64,000 nt of DNA, taken from assembly GCF_041224415.1 (NCBI RefSeq), contig NZ_JBGFFE010000015.1:12608-76607 (forward strand), written 5' to 3'. The notes under the pieces were generated by a model that saw only the letters and a list, made by a program, of their open reading frames with translations, had not been told where the DNA came from and did no database searches. A program made the translations under genes and the position numbers. Shown piece by piece: positions 36,474 through 45,989 of the stretch (within the stretch, counting starts at the first letter, position 1; each line of letters begins with the position of its first letter). This DNA is from Clostridium_B lapidicellarium. Lineage in GTDB: Bacteria; Bacillota; Clostridia; Clostridiales; Clostridiaceae.

Positions 36474-37409
36474 ATGGGCAAAATTCTTATTTTGATTATT
36501 CTTATAGCTATACTGGCTGCTGTAATATACTCTATTAAAATTGTGAATACAGGTTATGTAACTATTGTGGAAAGGCTTGGACAATTTCATAGGGTGCTGC
36601 AGCCCGGGTGGCATTTTATAATTCCCTTTGCTGATTTTGTGCGTAGAAAAGTTTCTACCAAGCAGCAGATACTTGACATTGAGCCCCAAAGTGTCATTAC
36701 CCAGGACAATGTAAAAATTTCTATAGATAATGTCATATTTTATAAAGTGTTAAATCCCAGAGATGCCATATACAATATAGAAGATTACAGATCAGGTATA
36801 ATTTTTTCGACTATTACAAACATGAGAAATATTGTGGGCAATATGACTTTAGATGAAGTCCTTTCAGGGAGGGATAAAATAAACAACGAGCTTTTGAGAG
36901 TTGTGGACGATATTACGGACGCTTACGGAATAAAGATATTATCTGTGGAGATTAAAAATATCATCCCACCTGCCGAAATCCAGCAGGCCATGGAAAAACA
37001 GATGAAAGCCGAAAGGGACAAAAGGGCGGTTATACTTCAGGCAGAAGGACAGAAACAAAGCGATATAGCCAGGGCTGAAGGAGAAAAACAAGCCAAGATA
37101 CTGCAGGCAGAAGCTGAAAAAGAGGCAAATATAAGAAGGGCGGAGGGACTTAGACAATCCCAGATGCTGGAAGCGGAAGGTAAGGCGAAGGCGATAGAGT
37201 CTGTGGCAGCGGCCAATTCCAAGGCCATTGGTCTTATCAACAGATCCATAATAGATTCGGGTACGGATGAGAGAGTGATAGCTTTAAAACAAGTTGAAGC
37301 TCTTAAGGAAATGGCTAAGAATCCGGCAAATAAGCTTATACTTCCAAGTGAGGCAGTTTCTTCTCTTGGAAATATGGCAGCAATAGCAGATATGATTCAG
37401 AAGAAATAG
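36474..37409 (+). CDS. SPFH/Band 7 (stomatin/prohibitin-like) membrane protein
   Basis: A 311-residue protein with one N-terminal membrane helix, the Band 7 domain (NTGYVTIVERLGQFHRVLQPGWHF to about residue 190, with VEIKNIIPP) and a long alanine/glutamate-rich coiled coil of repeated AEGEKQA-type heptads at about 175-255. This is the stomatin-like slipin/QmcA class. It pairs with the NfeD protein upstream. A role in membrane microdomains or control of membrane proteases is known for relatives; the exact role here is not. Confidence 0.92.
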   Translation: MGKILILIILIAILAAVIYSIKIVNTGYVTIVERLGQFHRVLQPGWHFIIPFADFVRRKVSTKQQILDIEPQSVITQDNVKISIDNVIFYKVLNPRDAIYNIEDYRSGIIFSTITNMRNIVGNMTLDEVLSGRDKINNELLRVVDDITDAYGIKILSVEIKNIIPPAEIQQAMEKQMKAERDKRAVILQAEGQKQSDIARAEGEKQAKILQAEAEKEANIRRAEGLRQSQMLEAEGKAKAIESVAAANSKAIGLINRSIIDSGTDERVIALKQVEALKEMAKNPANKLILPSEAVSSLGNMAAIADMIQKK

Positions 37410-37423
37410 CTTGGACAATTGAT

Positions 37424-37453
37424 GGGGATTTTCAGTGCATTCTGAAAATCCTC
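37424..37453 (+). terminator. Hairpin between the SPFH gene and addB
   Basis: GGATTTTCAG (37426-37435) pairs perfectly with CTGAAAATCC (37442-37451), and one or two more pairs are possible outside. There is no U run after it, so termination may be weak. Confidence 0.45.
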
Positions 37454-37483
37454 TATAAAGTTCCAAACTTTTTAGGAGGTGAC

Positions 37484-40400
37484 ATGTTTCCTATGAGTAT
37501 TAGATTTATATATGGAAGAGCAGGCAGCGGAAAGAGCCACTACTGTTTAAACAGTGTGAAAAATAAAATATACGGTGGGGATGAGAGAAACCTTGTAATT
37601 ATAGTTCCGGAGCAATTTTCCTTTCAGGCTGAGAAAAATTTGGTGGAAACAGTAGGGGAAAGGGGAATGTTGAAGGCCCAGGTACTCAGTTTCAGAAGAA
37701 TGGCGGAAAGGGTACTTGCCGAAGTGGGGGGAGGAACTAGAAAAAATATAAATGATGCAGGCAGAAGTGTGCTTTTATATAAGATAATAGAAGAAAATAA
37801 AGATAAATTGAAGGTGTTTGGCAGGGCTGCTAAAAAGAAGGGTTTTATAAATCTTATATCCGATGCCATAATTGAACTGAAAAGATACAAGATATCTCCT
37901 GGGATTTTAAAAGACAGTGCAGATAATATTGAAGGCGTGAGCCTGAAAAATAAATTGGAGGATATTTCAGTAATTTTTTCTGAATTTGAAAATACGCTTC
38001 ATAAGAAGTATTTGGATTCCGAAGATACATTGAATATTCTCAGTGAAAAAATTGACAGGTCCAGGATGTTTGATGATGCAGAGGTGTGGGTGGATGAATT
38101 TTTCAATTTTACCCCCCAGGAGTATGAGGTACTTAAAAAGATCATGAACAAGGCCTATAGGGTAAATATAACCTTGTGTATGGAAGGGAGAGAAGGATAC
38201 GGCACTTCTGAAAGCATGGACTTATTTTTCCCCACAAGGATTACGGAAAAAAAACTTTTGCAGATAGCTGAGGACAATAATATACACTATGATAAGCCTG
38301 TTGTTTTGAATTGCAGTCCCTGTTATAGGTTCAAAAAGAGTCCTGAGCTCCAGCATCTTCAAGGCTTTTTGTTTTCATATCCACGTAAGCCGTATTGCAG
38401 ACCTGTTAAAGATATAGGAATATACAGGGCGCTTAACCAATATGCTGAAATAGAGCATGTTGCCAGAGATATAGTAAAGGCATGCAGGGATAAAGATCTT
38501 AGATTCAGGGATATTGCCGTTGTAACGGGAGATCTGGATGGGTATGAAAGCTTGATAAAAGCCGTATTCAATGAGTATGACATACCTTATTTTATAGACA
38601 AGAAAAGGGAAATCGTCAATAATCCTGTTATAGTTCTGATAATTTCCGCAGTGGAAATATTGTCTAAGAACTGGTCCTATGAATCTGTGTTCAGATATCT
38701 GAAAACTGGAATTTTGAATATTGAATTTGATGAAATAGATATGCTTGAAAACTATGTTCTTGCCAATGGGATAAGAGGGAAAAGATGGACACAGCCTGAA
38801 CCCTGGGATTTTAAAATGAGCCGCGGCATTTCAAAAGAGGATATACCTGAGGATGAAACAGAATATCTAAATAGGATAAATTCCATAAGAGACAAGGTAA
38901 GGGAACCTATATTAAAACTTTCAGCTGCCATAAAGGGAAGAAAGAAAGGGACACAGATATGTCAGGGACTTTATGATTTTTTATGTGATCTGGGAGTTCC
39001 TGAGAAGATAAAGGGACTTATAGAAGAATTCAGAAGCAGCTCCAAATTGGATAAGGCCAATGAATACAGCCAAATATGGGATATAGTGATGGATGTACTT
39101 GATCAGATAGTCGAGTCCAGGGGAGATGAGACTTTTGGAATGAAAGCTTTTAATGAAATGCTTGTAAATAGTTTTTTACAGTACAAGATAGGGGTAATTC
39201 CACCTTCTTTGGATCAAGTACTGGTAAGCAGTGTAACCAGGCTAAGAAGTCATGATATAAGGGCACTTTATATTGTAGGAGTGAATGACGGTATTTTCCC
39301 GGCAGCTATAGTTTCTGACGGCATTTTTACGGATGATGACAGAGATGTTCTCAGAGAAAAGGGACTGGAATTAAAGGAAAATACCAGAACCAGAGCTTTG
39401 GAGGAACAATTCCTGGTATACGTCACGTTGACTGTAGAGGATAAGTATTTGAAATTGAGCTATTCAATGAGTGACAGTGAAGGAAAAGCTAAAAGGCCAT
39501 CCATTGTAATATCCATGATAAAAAAACTTTTTCCGGGATTGCAGGAAAAAAGTGATGTAATGGATACAGCAGGGGATGGGGAAAGTATGGAATCTATAAG
39601 TACACCTAAAGCCACTTTTAATGAACTGATCCTAAATATGAGAAGGAATATAGGCAATACCGATTCAATAAATCCTATCTGGATGGATGTATACAGTTGG
39701 TATAAAGGAGACTCCCGCTGGAGTGAGAAGTTAAAAAGTGTTCTAAGTGGATTTTCCTATAACAATAAAATGGAAATTGCAGATACTGGCAAAGTGAGGA
39801 AACTTTATGGAAGACATCTGACGGTAAGTGTTTCAAGATTGGAAAAGTATGCTCAATGTCCCTTTGCATATTTTGTACAATATGGTCTGAATGTCAGGGA
39901 AAGAAAAATGTATGATTTTAGTCCGCCGGATTTGGGCAGCTTTATGCATAAGATGATTGAGAAGTTTTCAATTGCTTTAAAGGAAAAAGAACTGACGTGG
40001 AAAGACATAGATGAAAAATGGTGCAGAGAAAATATAGAGTGCATAATAGATGGGACCTTGGAAAATATGCCGGGTTCAATATTGAATAGTTCTAGGAAAT
40101 ATAAGCACCTTACAGATAGGATAAAAAGAATTCTTACAAGATCTCTGTGGCTTATAACAGAACATATGAAAAAAGGCGAATTTGAGCCCAGGGCATATGA
40201 ACTGTCCTTTGGATATGGGGGGGATTTTCCTCCTATTTCAATTGAGCTTCATTCCGGTGAAAAAGTTAATCTTGTGGGAAGGGCTGATAGAGTGGATGCC
40301 ATGGAAAAAAATGGTGAAACTTATCTTAGAATAATAGATTACAAGTCCGGTACCAAGGAATTCAAACTGTCTGATATATATTATGGCTTTCAAATGCAGC

Positions 40401-40972
40401 TTTTGATATATTTAGACGCCATACTTACGGAATTGGATGAAAAAATGGATGTGGATGCTGTTCCTGCGGGCATATTGTATTTTAAATTGGATGATCCTAT
40501 AATAAGATCGTCGGGTAATATATCTGATGATGAGATAAAAGAGAGAATAGTTAAAAGTCTAAAGATGAACGGACTGCTTCTGAGTGATCCGGATATTATA
40601 AAGAAAATGGATAAAGATATAAAAAGCTCTTCGGATATTATACCTGCTTCCGTAAAAAAAAATGGCAGCCTTTCAAAGGCTAAATCATCTCTGGCTACAG
40701 TAGAGCAATTTCAACTTCTCAGGAAATATGTGAGAAATACTATAGGAAAATTGTGTGATGAGATGCTGGAGGGAAACATAGATATCGCTCCCTGTAAGAA
40801 TAAAAATAGGAGTGCCTGCAGCTATTGTATTTATTCTGCAATATGTCAGTTTGACATTTCCATGGATGGCAATAGATACAAAGTGATAAGGGATAAAAGC
40901 AATGAAGAGGTATGGAAGGACATTGAAAATGAAGTTCGTAAATCAAGTGATCATGGTGTTATAGGAGGATAA
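37484..40972 (+). CDS. addB: AddAB helicase-nuclease, AddB subunit
   Basis: A 1162-residue AddB, which processes DNA double-strand ends for recombination. The N-terminus has Walker A GRAGSGKS at about residue 10. The C-terminal RecB-type nuclease has IIDYKSGTKEF. An iron-sulfur cluster is predicted from one cysteine in AQCPFAYF and three in CSYCIYSAIC. AGGAGG stands directly upstream; ATG at 37493 is an alternative start. In most clostridia addA follows at once, but here the next gene is surE, so AddA must be encoded elsewhere. Confidence 0.93.
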   Translation: MFPMSIRFIYGRAGSGKSHYCLNSVKNKIYGGDERNLVIIVPEQFSFQAEKNLVETVGERGMLKAQVLSFRRMAERVLAEVGGGTRKNINDAGRSVLLYKIIEENKDKLKVFGRAAKKKGFINLISDAIIELKRYKISPGILKDSADNIEGVSLKNKLEDISVIFSEFENTLHKKYLDSEDTLNILSEKIDRSRMFDDAEVWVDEFFNFTPQEYEVLKKIMNKAYRVNITLCMEGREGYGTSESMDLFFPTRITEKKLLQIAEDNNIHYDKPVVLNCSPCYRFKKSPELQHLQGFLFSYPRKPYCRPVKDIGIYRALNQYAEIEHVARDIVKACRDKDLRFRDIAVVTGDLDGYESLIKAVFNEYDIPYFIDKKREIVNNPVIVLIISAVEILSKNWSYESVFRYLKTGILNIEFDEIDMLENYVLANGIRGKRWTQPEPWDFKMSRGISKEDIPEDETEYLNRINSIRDKVREPILKLSAAIKGRKKGTQICQGLYDFLCDLGVPEKIKGLIEEFRSSSKLDKANEYSQIWDIVMDVLDQIVESRGDETFGMKAFNEMLVNSFLQYKIGVIPPSLDQVLVSSVTRLRSHDIRALYIVGVNDGIFPAAIVSDGIFTDDDRDVLREKGLELKENTRTRALEEQFLVYVTLTVEDKYLKLSYSMSDSEGKAKRPSIVISMIKKLFPGLQEKSDVMDTAGDGESMESISTPKATFNELILNMRRNIGNTDSINPIWMDVYSWYKGDSRWSEKLKSVLSGFSYNNKMEIADTGKVRKLYGRHLTVSVSRLEKYAQCPFAYFVQYGLNVRERKMYDFSPPDLGSFMHKMIEKFSIALKEKELTWKDIDEKWCRENIECIIDGTLENMPGSILNSSRKYKHLTDRIKRILTRSLWLITEHMKKGEFEPRAYELSFGYGGDFPPISIELHSGEKVNLVGRADRVDAMEKNGETYLRIIDYKSGTKEFKLSDIYYGFQMQLLIYLDAILTELDEKMDVDAVPAGILYFKLDDPIIRSSGNISDDEIKERIVKSLKMNGLLLSDPDIIKKMDKDIKSSSDIIPASVKKNGSLSKAKSSLATVEQFQLLRKYVRNTIGKLCDEMLEGNIDIAPCKNKNRSACSYCIYSAICQFDISMDGNRYKVIRDKSNEEVWKDIENEVRKSSDHGVIGG

Positions 40973-40975
40973 AAA

Positions 40976-41683
40976 ATGAGATTATTACTCACCAATGACG
41001 ATGGAATAAATGCAGAGGGTCTGCATATTCTGGCAAAATATTTTGAAAAGGAAAATGAAGTTACGATTGCCGCACCTAACGTGCAAAGAAGTGGAAGCGG
41101 ACATTCAATAACGGCTGAAGAATCTTTGACTGCAGAGGAAGCTAGAATTCCAGGTATTGATTCGAAGGCATACAGCATAAATGGGACTCCTGCAGATTGT
41201 GTCAGGATGGGACTGAATAAAATATGCAGTAAGAAAGTAGACATGGTTATTTCCGGAATAAATGACGGGTTTAATCTGGGAGTGGATATATTGTACTCCG
41301 GGACGGTTTCTGCAGCTATTGAGGCATCTATTTGCAAGGTGCCCTCCATGGCAGTATCCCTGGATACCAAGTATGACAACTATGACTATAATATAGCTGC
41401 AAAGTATGCCATTGAAGTATTTTCTGCAATTGAGGATGAGTATAAAAGGAATGACGTGGTCTTGAATTTAAATGTTCCCCTTTTGCCGATAGAAAGGATA
41501 AAGGGAATAAAGGTATGCAATATGGGAGGCAAATATAACAGACATTCCCCGGATTCAGAGGATTATAGTCCTACGGATGTATGTTATATAAAAAAGGGTT
41601 ATGCAACTTTGACCCCACTGCATTACGATTTGACAAATTATGATATAATTAAACAGACTGCGGAATTATTTTCCAAAAAATAG
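40976..41683 (+). CDS. surE: 5'/3'-nucleotidase SurE
   Basis: A 235-residue metal-dependent phosphatase that removes phosphate from nucleoside monophosphates. The N-terminal LLTNDDG gives the metal-binding aspartate pair, RSGSGHSIT the phosphate loop, INGTPADCV and SGINDGFNLGVDILYSGTVSAA the rest of the active site. The ATG lies three bases after the addB stop with AGGAGG inside the addB end, so the two are probably co-transcribed. Confidence 0.95.
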   Translation: MRLLLTNDDGINAEGLHILAKYFEKENEVTIAAPNVQRSGSGHSITAEESLTAEEARIPGIDSKAYSINGTPADCVRMGLNKICSKKVDMVISGINDGFNLGVDILYSGTVSAAIEASICKVPSMAVSLDTKYDNYDYNIAAKYAIEVFSAIEDEYKRNDVVLNLNVPLLPIERIKGIKVCNMGGKYNRHSPDSEDYSPTDVCYIKKGYATLTPLHYDLTNYDIIKQTAELFSKK

Positions 41684-41694
41684 TTAAATGTTAA

Positions 41695-41723
41695 TTGACA
41701 TGATAAATTGATTAGTGTATAAT
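41695..41723 (+). promoter_or_regulatory. Consensus sigma-A promoter of a non-coding RNA
   Basis: TTGACA (41695-41700) and TATAAT (41718-41723) are exact consensus boxes with a 17-base spacer, right after the surE stop. No open reading frame follows; the product is the structured RNA below. Confidence 0.85.
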
Positions 41724-41729
41724 TACGTT

Positions 41730-41981
41730 AATAATTAAAATACAATATAAATTCTGAAGTATGCGTGTGCTTTAGTTTTGAACCTACATTAGAGAAACGG
41801 AAGTTCGATATTTAGGTGAGTACATGTATCCTAGCAATTTGGCTGTAGGAGGATGGAGTCATCTGTGAGAGCATCCACCTGTGGAAGCATAGGTGTCAAA
41901 ATAAAGTTAACGGTATTTTGGATAATGTAATCTATGAAGGTTATAAATTATAAGAGAGATTCAAGTGATCTCTCTTTTTTA
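41730..41981 (+). ncRNA. ssrS: Probable 6S RNA (RNA polymerase regulator)
   Basis: A transcript unit of about 250 bases with its own consensus promoter and intrinsic terminator, and no coding frame. Its fold can be sketched by eye. TGTGCTT near 41770 pairs with AAGCATA near 41888 to close a long hairpin. An apical stem TCCTAGC/GCTGTAGGA lies inside, and weakly paired bubbles lie between. A long hairpin with a central open bubble that mimics an open promoter is the mark of 6S RNA, which binds the sigma-A holoenzyme. The assignment rests on shape and on remembered similarity to firmicute 6S RNAs, not on a model search. Another regulatory RNA is possible. Confidence 0.55.
41953..41981 (+). terminator. 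Intrinsic terminator of the non-coding RNA
   Basis: AGAGAGAT (41953-41960) and ATCTCTCT (41968-41975) form an 8-bp stem with a 7-base loop, followed by TTTTT. Confidence 0.85.
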
Positions 41982-42010
41982 TATTTCAAATTGTTAAAAA
42001 AAAAGTAATC

Positions 42011-42039
42011 TTGACTTTAAATTCTGAATATTTTAAAAT
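42011..42039 (+). promoter_or_regulatory. Probable sigma-A promoter of the fdhA-hyt operon
   Basis: TTGACT (42011-42016) and TAAAAT (42034-42039) with a 17-base spacer. The start near 42046 leaves a leader of about 60 bases before fdhA. Confidence 0.6.
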
Positions 42040-42106
42040 GAATATATACATTTGAAGTTTATTCACATCAGAGATGGTTTTTGTGTAAAATTTGAGGGGG
42101 TTGGAT

Positions 42107-44242
42107 ATGGATAAGAAAATTTTGACAGTATGTCCTTATTGTGGTGCGGGGTGCAGCCTTTATTTATATGTAAGGAACAACAGAATAATTAAGGCAGAAC
42201 CAGCTAACGGCAGGACAAATGAGGGATCATTGTGCTTGAAAGGTTATTTTGGCTGGGATTTTTTAAATGATCCTAAAATTTTAACAGCACGTCTAAAAAA
42301 GCCCATGATAAGAAAAAATGGTGAGTTAAAAGAAGTATCGTGGAATGAAGCTATTGATTTTACAGCTTCAAGGTTATCGGATATAAAGGAAAGATATGGA
42401 CCTGACTCAATAATGGCCACAGGTTGTGCCAGGGGGTCCGGAAATGAAGCAAATTATATTATGCAAAAGTTCATGAGGGCGGCAGTGGGGACAAATAATG
42501 TAGATCACTGTGCTAGAGTTTGACATGCTCCTTCTGTGGCCGGTCTGGCTTATGTTTTGGGAAATGGCGCCATGTCAAATGGGATACATGAGATAGACGA
42601 CACCGATCTGTTGCTTATTTTTGGTTATAATGGGGCATCTTCACATCCTATAATTGCAAAGAGAATAGTAAATGCAAAACAGAAAGGTGCAAAGATCATA
42701 GTAGTGGATCCGCGCATAACTGAATCAGGAAGGATAGCGGATCTCTGGCTGCCCATAAAAAATGGGACCAATATGGCCCTTGTAAATGCCTTTGCAAATG
42801 TTCTTATAAATAAAAATCTGTATGATAAAGAATATGTGAGAGATCATACAGATGGTTTTGAAAAATATAGCGAAATAGTGAGAAAATATACTCCTGAATA
42901 TGTGGAGAAAATCACTCATGTAAATGCCGGGGATATAGTGAAGGCAATGGAAATGTATTCTGGTGCCGAAAATGCCATGATACTCTATGGAATGGGAGTA
43001 TGTCAGTTTGCACAAGCTGTGGATGTGGTCAAAGGCCTGGCTTCTCTGGCACTTCTGACTGGAAATTTTGGAAGGGCCAATGTAGGTATAGGTCCGGTCA
43101 GGGGTCAGAATAATGTGCAGGGTGCCTGTGACATGGGAGTACTTCCAAATGTCTATCCAGGTTATCAGAGTGTGACTGACAGCAAGGTAAGAAAGAAATT
43201 TGAAAAGGCCTGGAAAGTTAAACTTTCAGATAAGATAGGATGCCACCTGACCGAGGTTCCGCGTAAGACGCTTAAAGAGAATAAATTAAAAGCCTATTAT
43301 ATAATGGGAGAGGATCCAATCCAAAGTGATCCCGATTCGGGGGAAATGAGAAAGACCCTGGAGAAACTGGAGTTTGTCGTAGTTCAAGATATTTTTATGA
43401 ATAAAACTTCCCTTTATGCAGATGTAATTTTACCTGCTACTTCCTGGGGAGAGCATGAAGGTGTGTTTACCTGTGCTGACAGAGGATTTCAAAAATTCAG
43501 GAAGGTAGTGGAACCTAAAGGTGATGTAAAACCAGACTGGAAGATAATTTCAGAAATATCCTGTTCCATGGGTTATCCCATGCATTATAAAAATACAGAG
43601 GAAATATGGGATGAACTCAGAAATTTGTGCCCTAATTTTAAGGGAGTAACTTATGACAGACTGGAAAAACTAGGGGGAATTCAATGGCCCTGTCCTTCAG
43701 AGGATCATCCAGGTACATCCTACCTTTACAGAGATAATAAGTTTAATACTCCGACGGGAAGGGGAAACTTGTTTGCTGCAGAATGGAGATCCCCTATGGA
43801 ATCCGTAGATAGAGAATATCCGCTGGTTCTCTCCACTGTAAGGGAAGCAGGACATTATTCAGTGAGAACCATGACAGGTAACTGCAGGGCACTTCAGCAG
43901 CTGGCAGATGAACCTGGGTATGTGCAGATTAACCCTAGAGATGCAGGCAAATATAAAATAAAAGATGAACAGGTTATAAGAATAAGCTCGAGAAGGGGAT
44001 CTGTTTTAGCAAGAGCCATGGTAACGGAAAGGGCAAACAGGGGAGCGGTTTATATGACATATCAGTGGTGGATTGGTGCATGTAATGAACTTACCTGCAA
44101 TAACCTTGATCCGGTGTCGAAAACTCCGGAATTAAAATACTGTGCAGTTAAAATAGAAGCACTGGATGACCAGAAAAAAGCGGAAGAATATATAAAGAGA
44201 AAATACAGCGAAATAAAGAAAAAGATGAAAGCAAAAGTATAG
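42107..44242 (+). CDS. fdhA: Selenocysteine formate dehydrogenase, catalytic subunit
   Basis: A 711-residue molybdopterin enzyme that interconverts formate and CO2. The TGA at 42521-42523 is read as selenocysteine (residue 139): the context HCARV-U-HAPSVAGLA is the family active site, and the frame continues intact to 44242. A SECIS-like hairpin follows the TGA. The N-terminus binds one [4Fe-4S] through CPYCGAGC. Further on are the bis-guanine-dinucleotide cofactor segments, and the C-terminal domain ends the protein. ATG at 42107 follows GAGGGGG. Accessory genes moeA, mobB and fdhD and the six Hyt hydrogenase genes follow, so this is the FDH of the bifurcating FDH-hydrogenase complex known from C. 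autoethanogenum. Confidence 0.95.
42521..42549 (+). promoter_or_regulatory. UGA selenocysteine codon with SECIS-like hairpin
   Basis: After TGA (42521-42523), GCC (42539-42541) pairs with GGC (42547-42549) around the loop GGTCT. The GGUCU apical loop and its distance of about 18 bases after the UGA match the E. coli fdhF SECIS, which is bound by SelB. Confidence 0.8.
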
Positions 44243-44272
44243 AGGAACTTGAAAAGTTGGGAGGAATATATT

Positions 44273-45472
44273 TTGATAGAACTGCAGAAAGCTTTGGATA
44301 CAGTATTGGATAACACGTCACTGCTTGGATTTGAAGGTGTTTCATTGACCAGGGCTTTAAACAGGGTGCTGGCGGAGAACATAACTTCTAGAGATAATTT
44401 ACCTCCATTTGATAAGTCGGCGATGGACGGATATGCTCTAAATAGTGCTGAAACTAAAGAGGGAGTATCAAAATTTAAAATCACTGGATCTATAAAAGCC
44501 GGAGATTTTCCTAAAAATGGAATAAAAGCTGGAGAGACCGTGAAAATAATGACTGGAGCTGCCCTCCCCGAAGGTGCTGATGCAGTTATTCAAATTGAAA
44601 AAGTGAAAACTTGTGAGGATGAACTTGAAGTCTGTGGAAAAGTTAATAGAGGTAAAAATATACTGAGAGAAGGGGAAGAGATAAGAAAAGGCGATTCCGT
44701 CTTTGGAAAAGGAACATTTTTGAGGCCTTCAGAAATAGGAATGTTGGCTTCCCTGGGATACAGCAGTATAGAGTGCTATAGAAAGCCTAAGATTATAGTT
44801 ATAACTACCGGTGATGAACTTGTAGGTGTGGATGATGAAATAACAGGAGGCAAAGTTAGAAATTGCAATGAGTATGCCCTTGCGGCCTTGGGAAATAATT
44901 TGAATGCAGATGTAAAGTCCTATGGGGTAGTTGAGGATAACAGGGAAAAAATTTTGAATTCGGTAAAGAATGCTTTTCAGGAAGGGGACATAGTTATAAC
45001 TTCGGGAGGTGTGTCTGTAGGAGATTATGACTTTATAGAGTATGTTCTCCACGATATAGGTGCTGATATAAAGTTTACATCCGTAAAGATCAAGCCCGGC
45101 AAACCAATTACCTTTGCAACTTTTAAAAACAAGCTATTTTTTGGTCTTCCAGGTAATCCGCTGTCTGTTATAAATACTTTTGAAGTTTTTGTAACACCGG
45201 CTGTGAAGAAAATGACGGGCAGGAAGGATATCTTGAGTGAAGAATTTCCGGTCATCCTGGAGGATGATTTTAGATCAAAGGGAGATAGGGACAATTATGT
45301 TTATGTCAATATAGAAGAAAGAGATGGAAAATATTATGCACATAGTGTTGGAAGTCAGAGTTCAAATGCGCTTTTTACATTAACCCGTTCAAATGGAGTA
45401 ATAATTATTAAAGAGGGAATTAAATCCGTGAAAGCTGGGGATATCTTAAATGGCAAATTTATATTCAAATAA
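44273..45472 (+). CDS. moeA: Molybdopterin molybdenumtransferase MoeA
   Basis: A protein of about 399 residues that inserts molybdate (or tungstate) into adenylated molybdopterin. Marks are LPPFDKSAMDGYA near the N-terminus, MTGAALPEGADAVIQIE, TTGDELV, SGGVSVGDYDF and FGLPGNPLS. The start is probably TTG at 44273, eight bases after GGGAGG; the open frame reaches back to a TTG at 44249 without a site. It supplies cofactor for FdhA, encoded just upstream. Confidence 0.93.
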   Translation: MIELQKALDTVLDNTSLLGFEGVSLTRALNRVLAENITSRDNLPPFDKSAMDGYALNSAETKEGVSKFKITGSIKAGDFPKNGIKAGETVKIMTGAALPEGADAVIQIEKVKTCEDELEVCGKVNRGKNILREGEEIRKGDSVFGKGTFLRPSEIGMLASLGYSSIECYRKPKIIVITTGDELVGVDDEITGGKVRNCNEYALAALGNNLNADVKSYGVVEDNREKILNSVKNAFQEGDIVITSGGVSVGDYDFIEYVLHDIGADIKFTSVKIKPGKPITFATFKNKLFFGLPGNPLSVINTFEVFVTPAVKKMTGRKDILSEEFPVILEDDFRSKGDRDNYVYVNIEERDGKYYAHSVGSQSSNALFTLTRSNGVIIIKEGIKSVKAGDILNGKFIFK

Positions 45473-45989
45473 GAAACCTGTCATTTCCATAGTTTCATCT
45501 GTTTCAAATTTAGGTAAAACTACATTGATAGAAAAAATAGTAAAAGATCTTAAAAACCGCGGTTATAAAGTAGGTGTTATAAAACACGATGCCCATCAAT
45601 TTCAGATAGATTATCCAGGAAAAGACAGTTATAGATTTACTGAAGCTGGGGCGGACAATGTTGTAATTACTTCAGACAATAAAGTGGCCATGATAAAAAA
45701 GATTGAAAAAAGAGAGAGCATAGAGGAACTTTTGGGATTGTTTCAGGACGTGGATATTGTGATAGTTGAAGGATTTAAAGAAAGTGCTTTTCCCAAAATA
45801 GAAGTTTACAGGAAGTCTAAAGATTCCCATTTGCTCTACAGGGATTTCGAGAATAATTTTACAAATTTTATAGCAGTTGCCGCCGATGAGAAAATGAAAC
45901 TGGATATTCCTGTATTGGATTTAAATAATGCAGATGAAATAGCTGATTTTATAGAAACAAATTTTATGGGGGAAACAAAACGTGGATAA
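45450..45989 (+). CDS. mobB: Molybdopterin-guanine dinucleotide biosynthesis protein MobB
   Basis: A 179-residue GTP-binding protein. The P-loop is modified (SSVSNLGKTTLIEKI), followed by VGVIKHDAH and DIVIVEGFKES, all typical of MobB. It assists attachment of GMP to molybdopterin, which bis-MGD enzymes such as FdhA need. The ATG lies inside the end of moeA (23-base overlap), so they are coupled. No MobA gene is in the window. Confidence 0.92.
   Translation: MANLYSNKKPVISIVSSVSNLGKTTLIEKIVKDLKNRGYKVGVIKHDAHQFQIDYPGKDSYRFTEAGADNVVITSDNKVAMIKKIEKRESIEELLGLFQDVDIVIVEGFKESAFPKIEVYRKSKDSHLLYRDFENNFTNFIAVAADEKMKLDIPVLDLNNADEIADFIETNFMGETKRG

Noticed and set aside
36078..36689. 203-codon minus-strand frame
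   Set aside because: It lies antisense to the NfeD and SPFH genes; its histidine/tyrosine/asparagine-rich sequence is typical of a shadow frame.
42521..42523. In-frame TGA suggesting that fdhA is a pseudogene or two genes
   Set aside because: The context CARV-U-HAPSVAGLA and a GGUCU-loop hairpin right after it show a selenocysteine codon.
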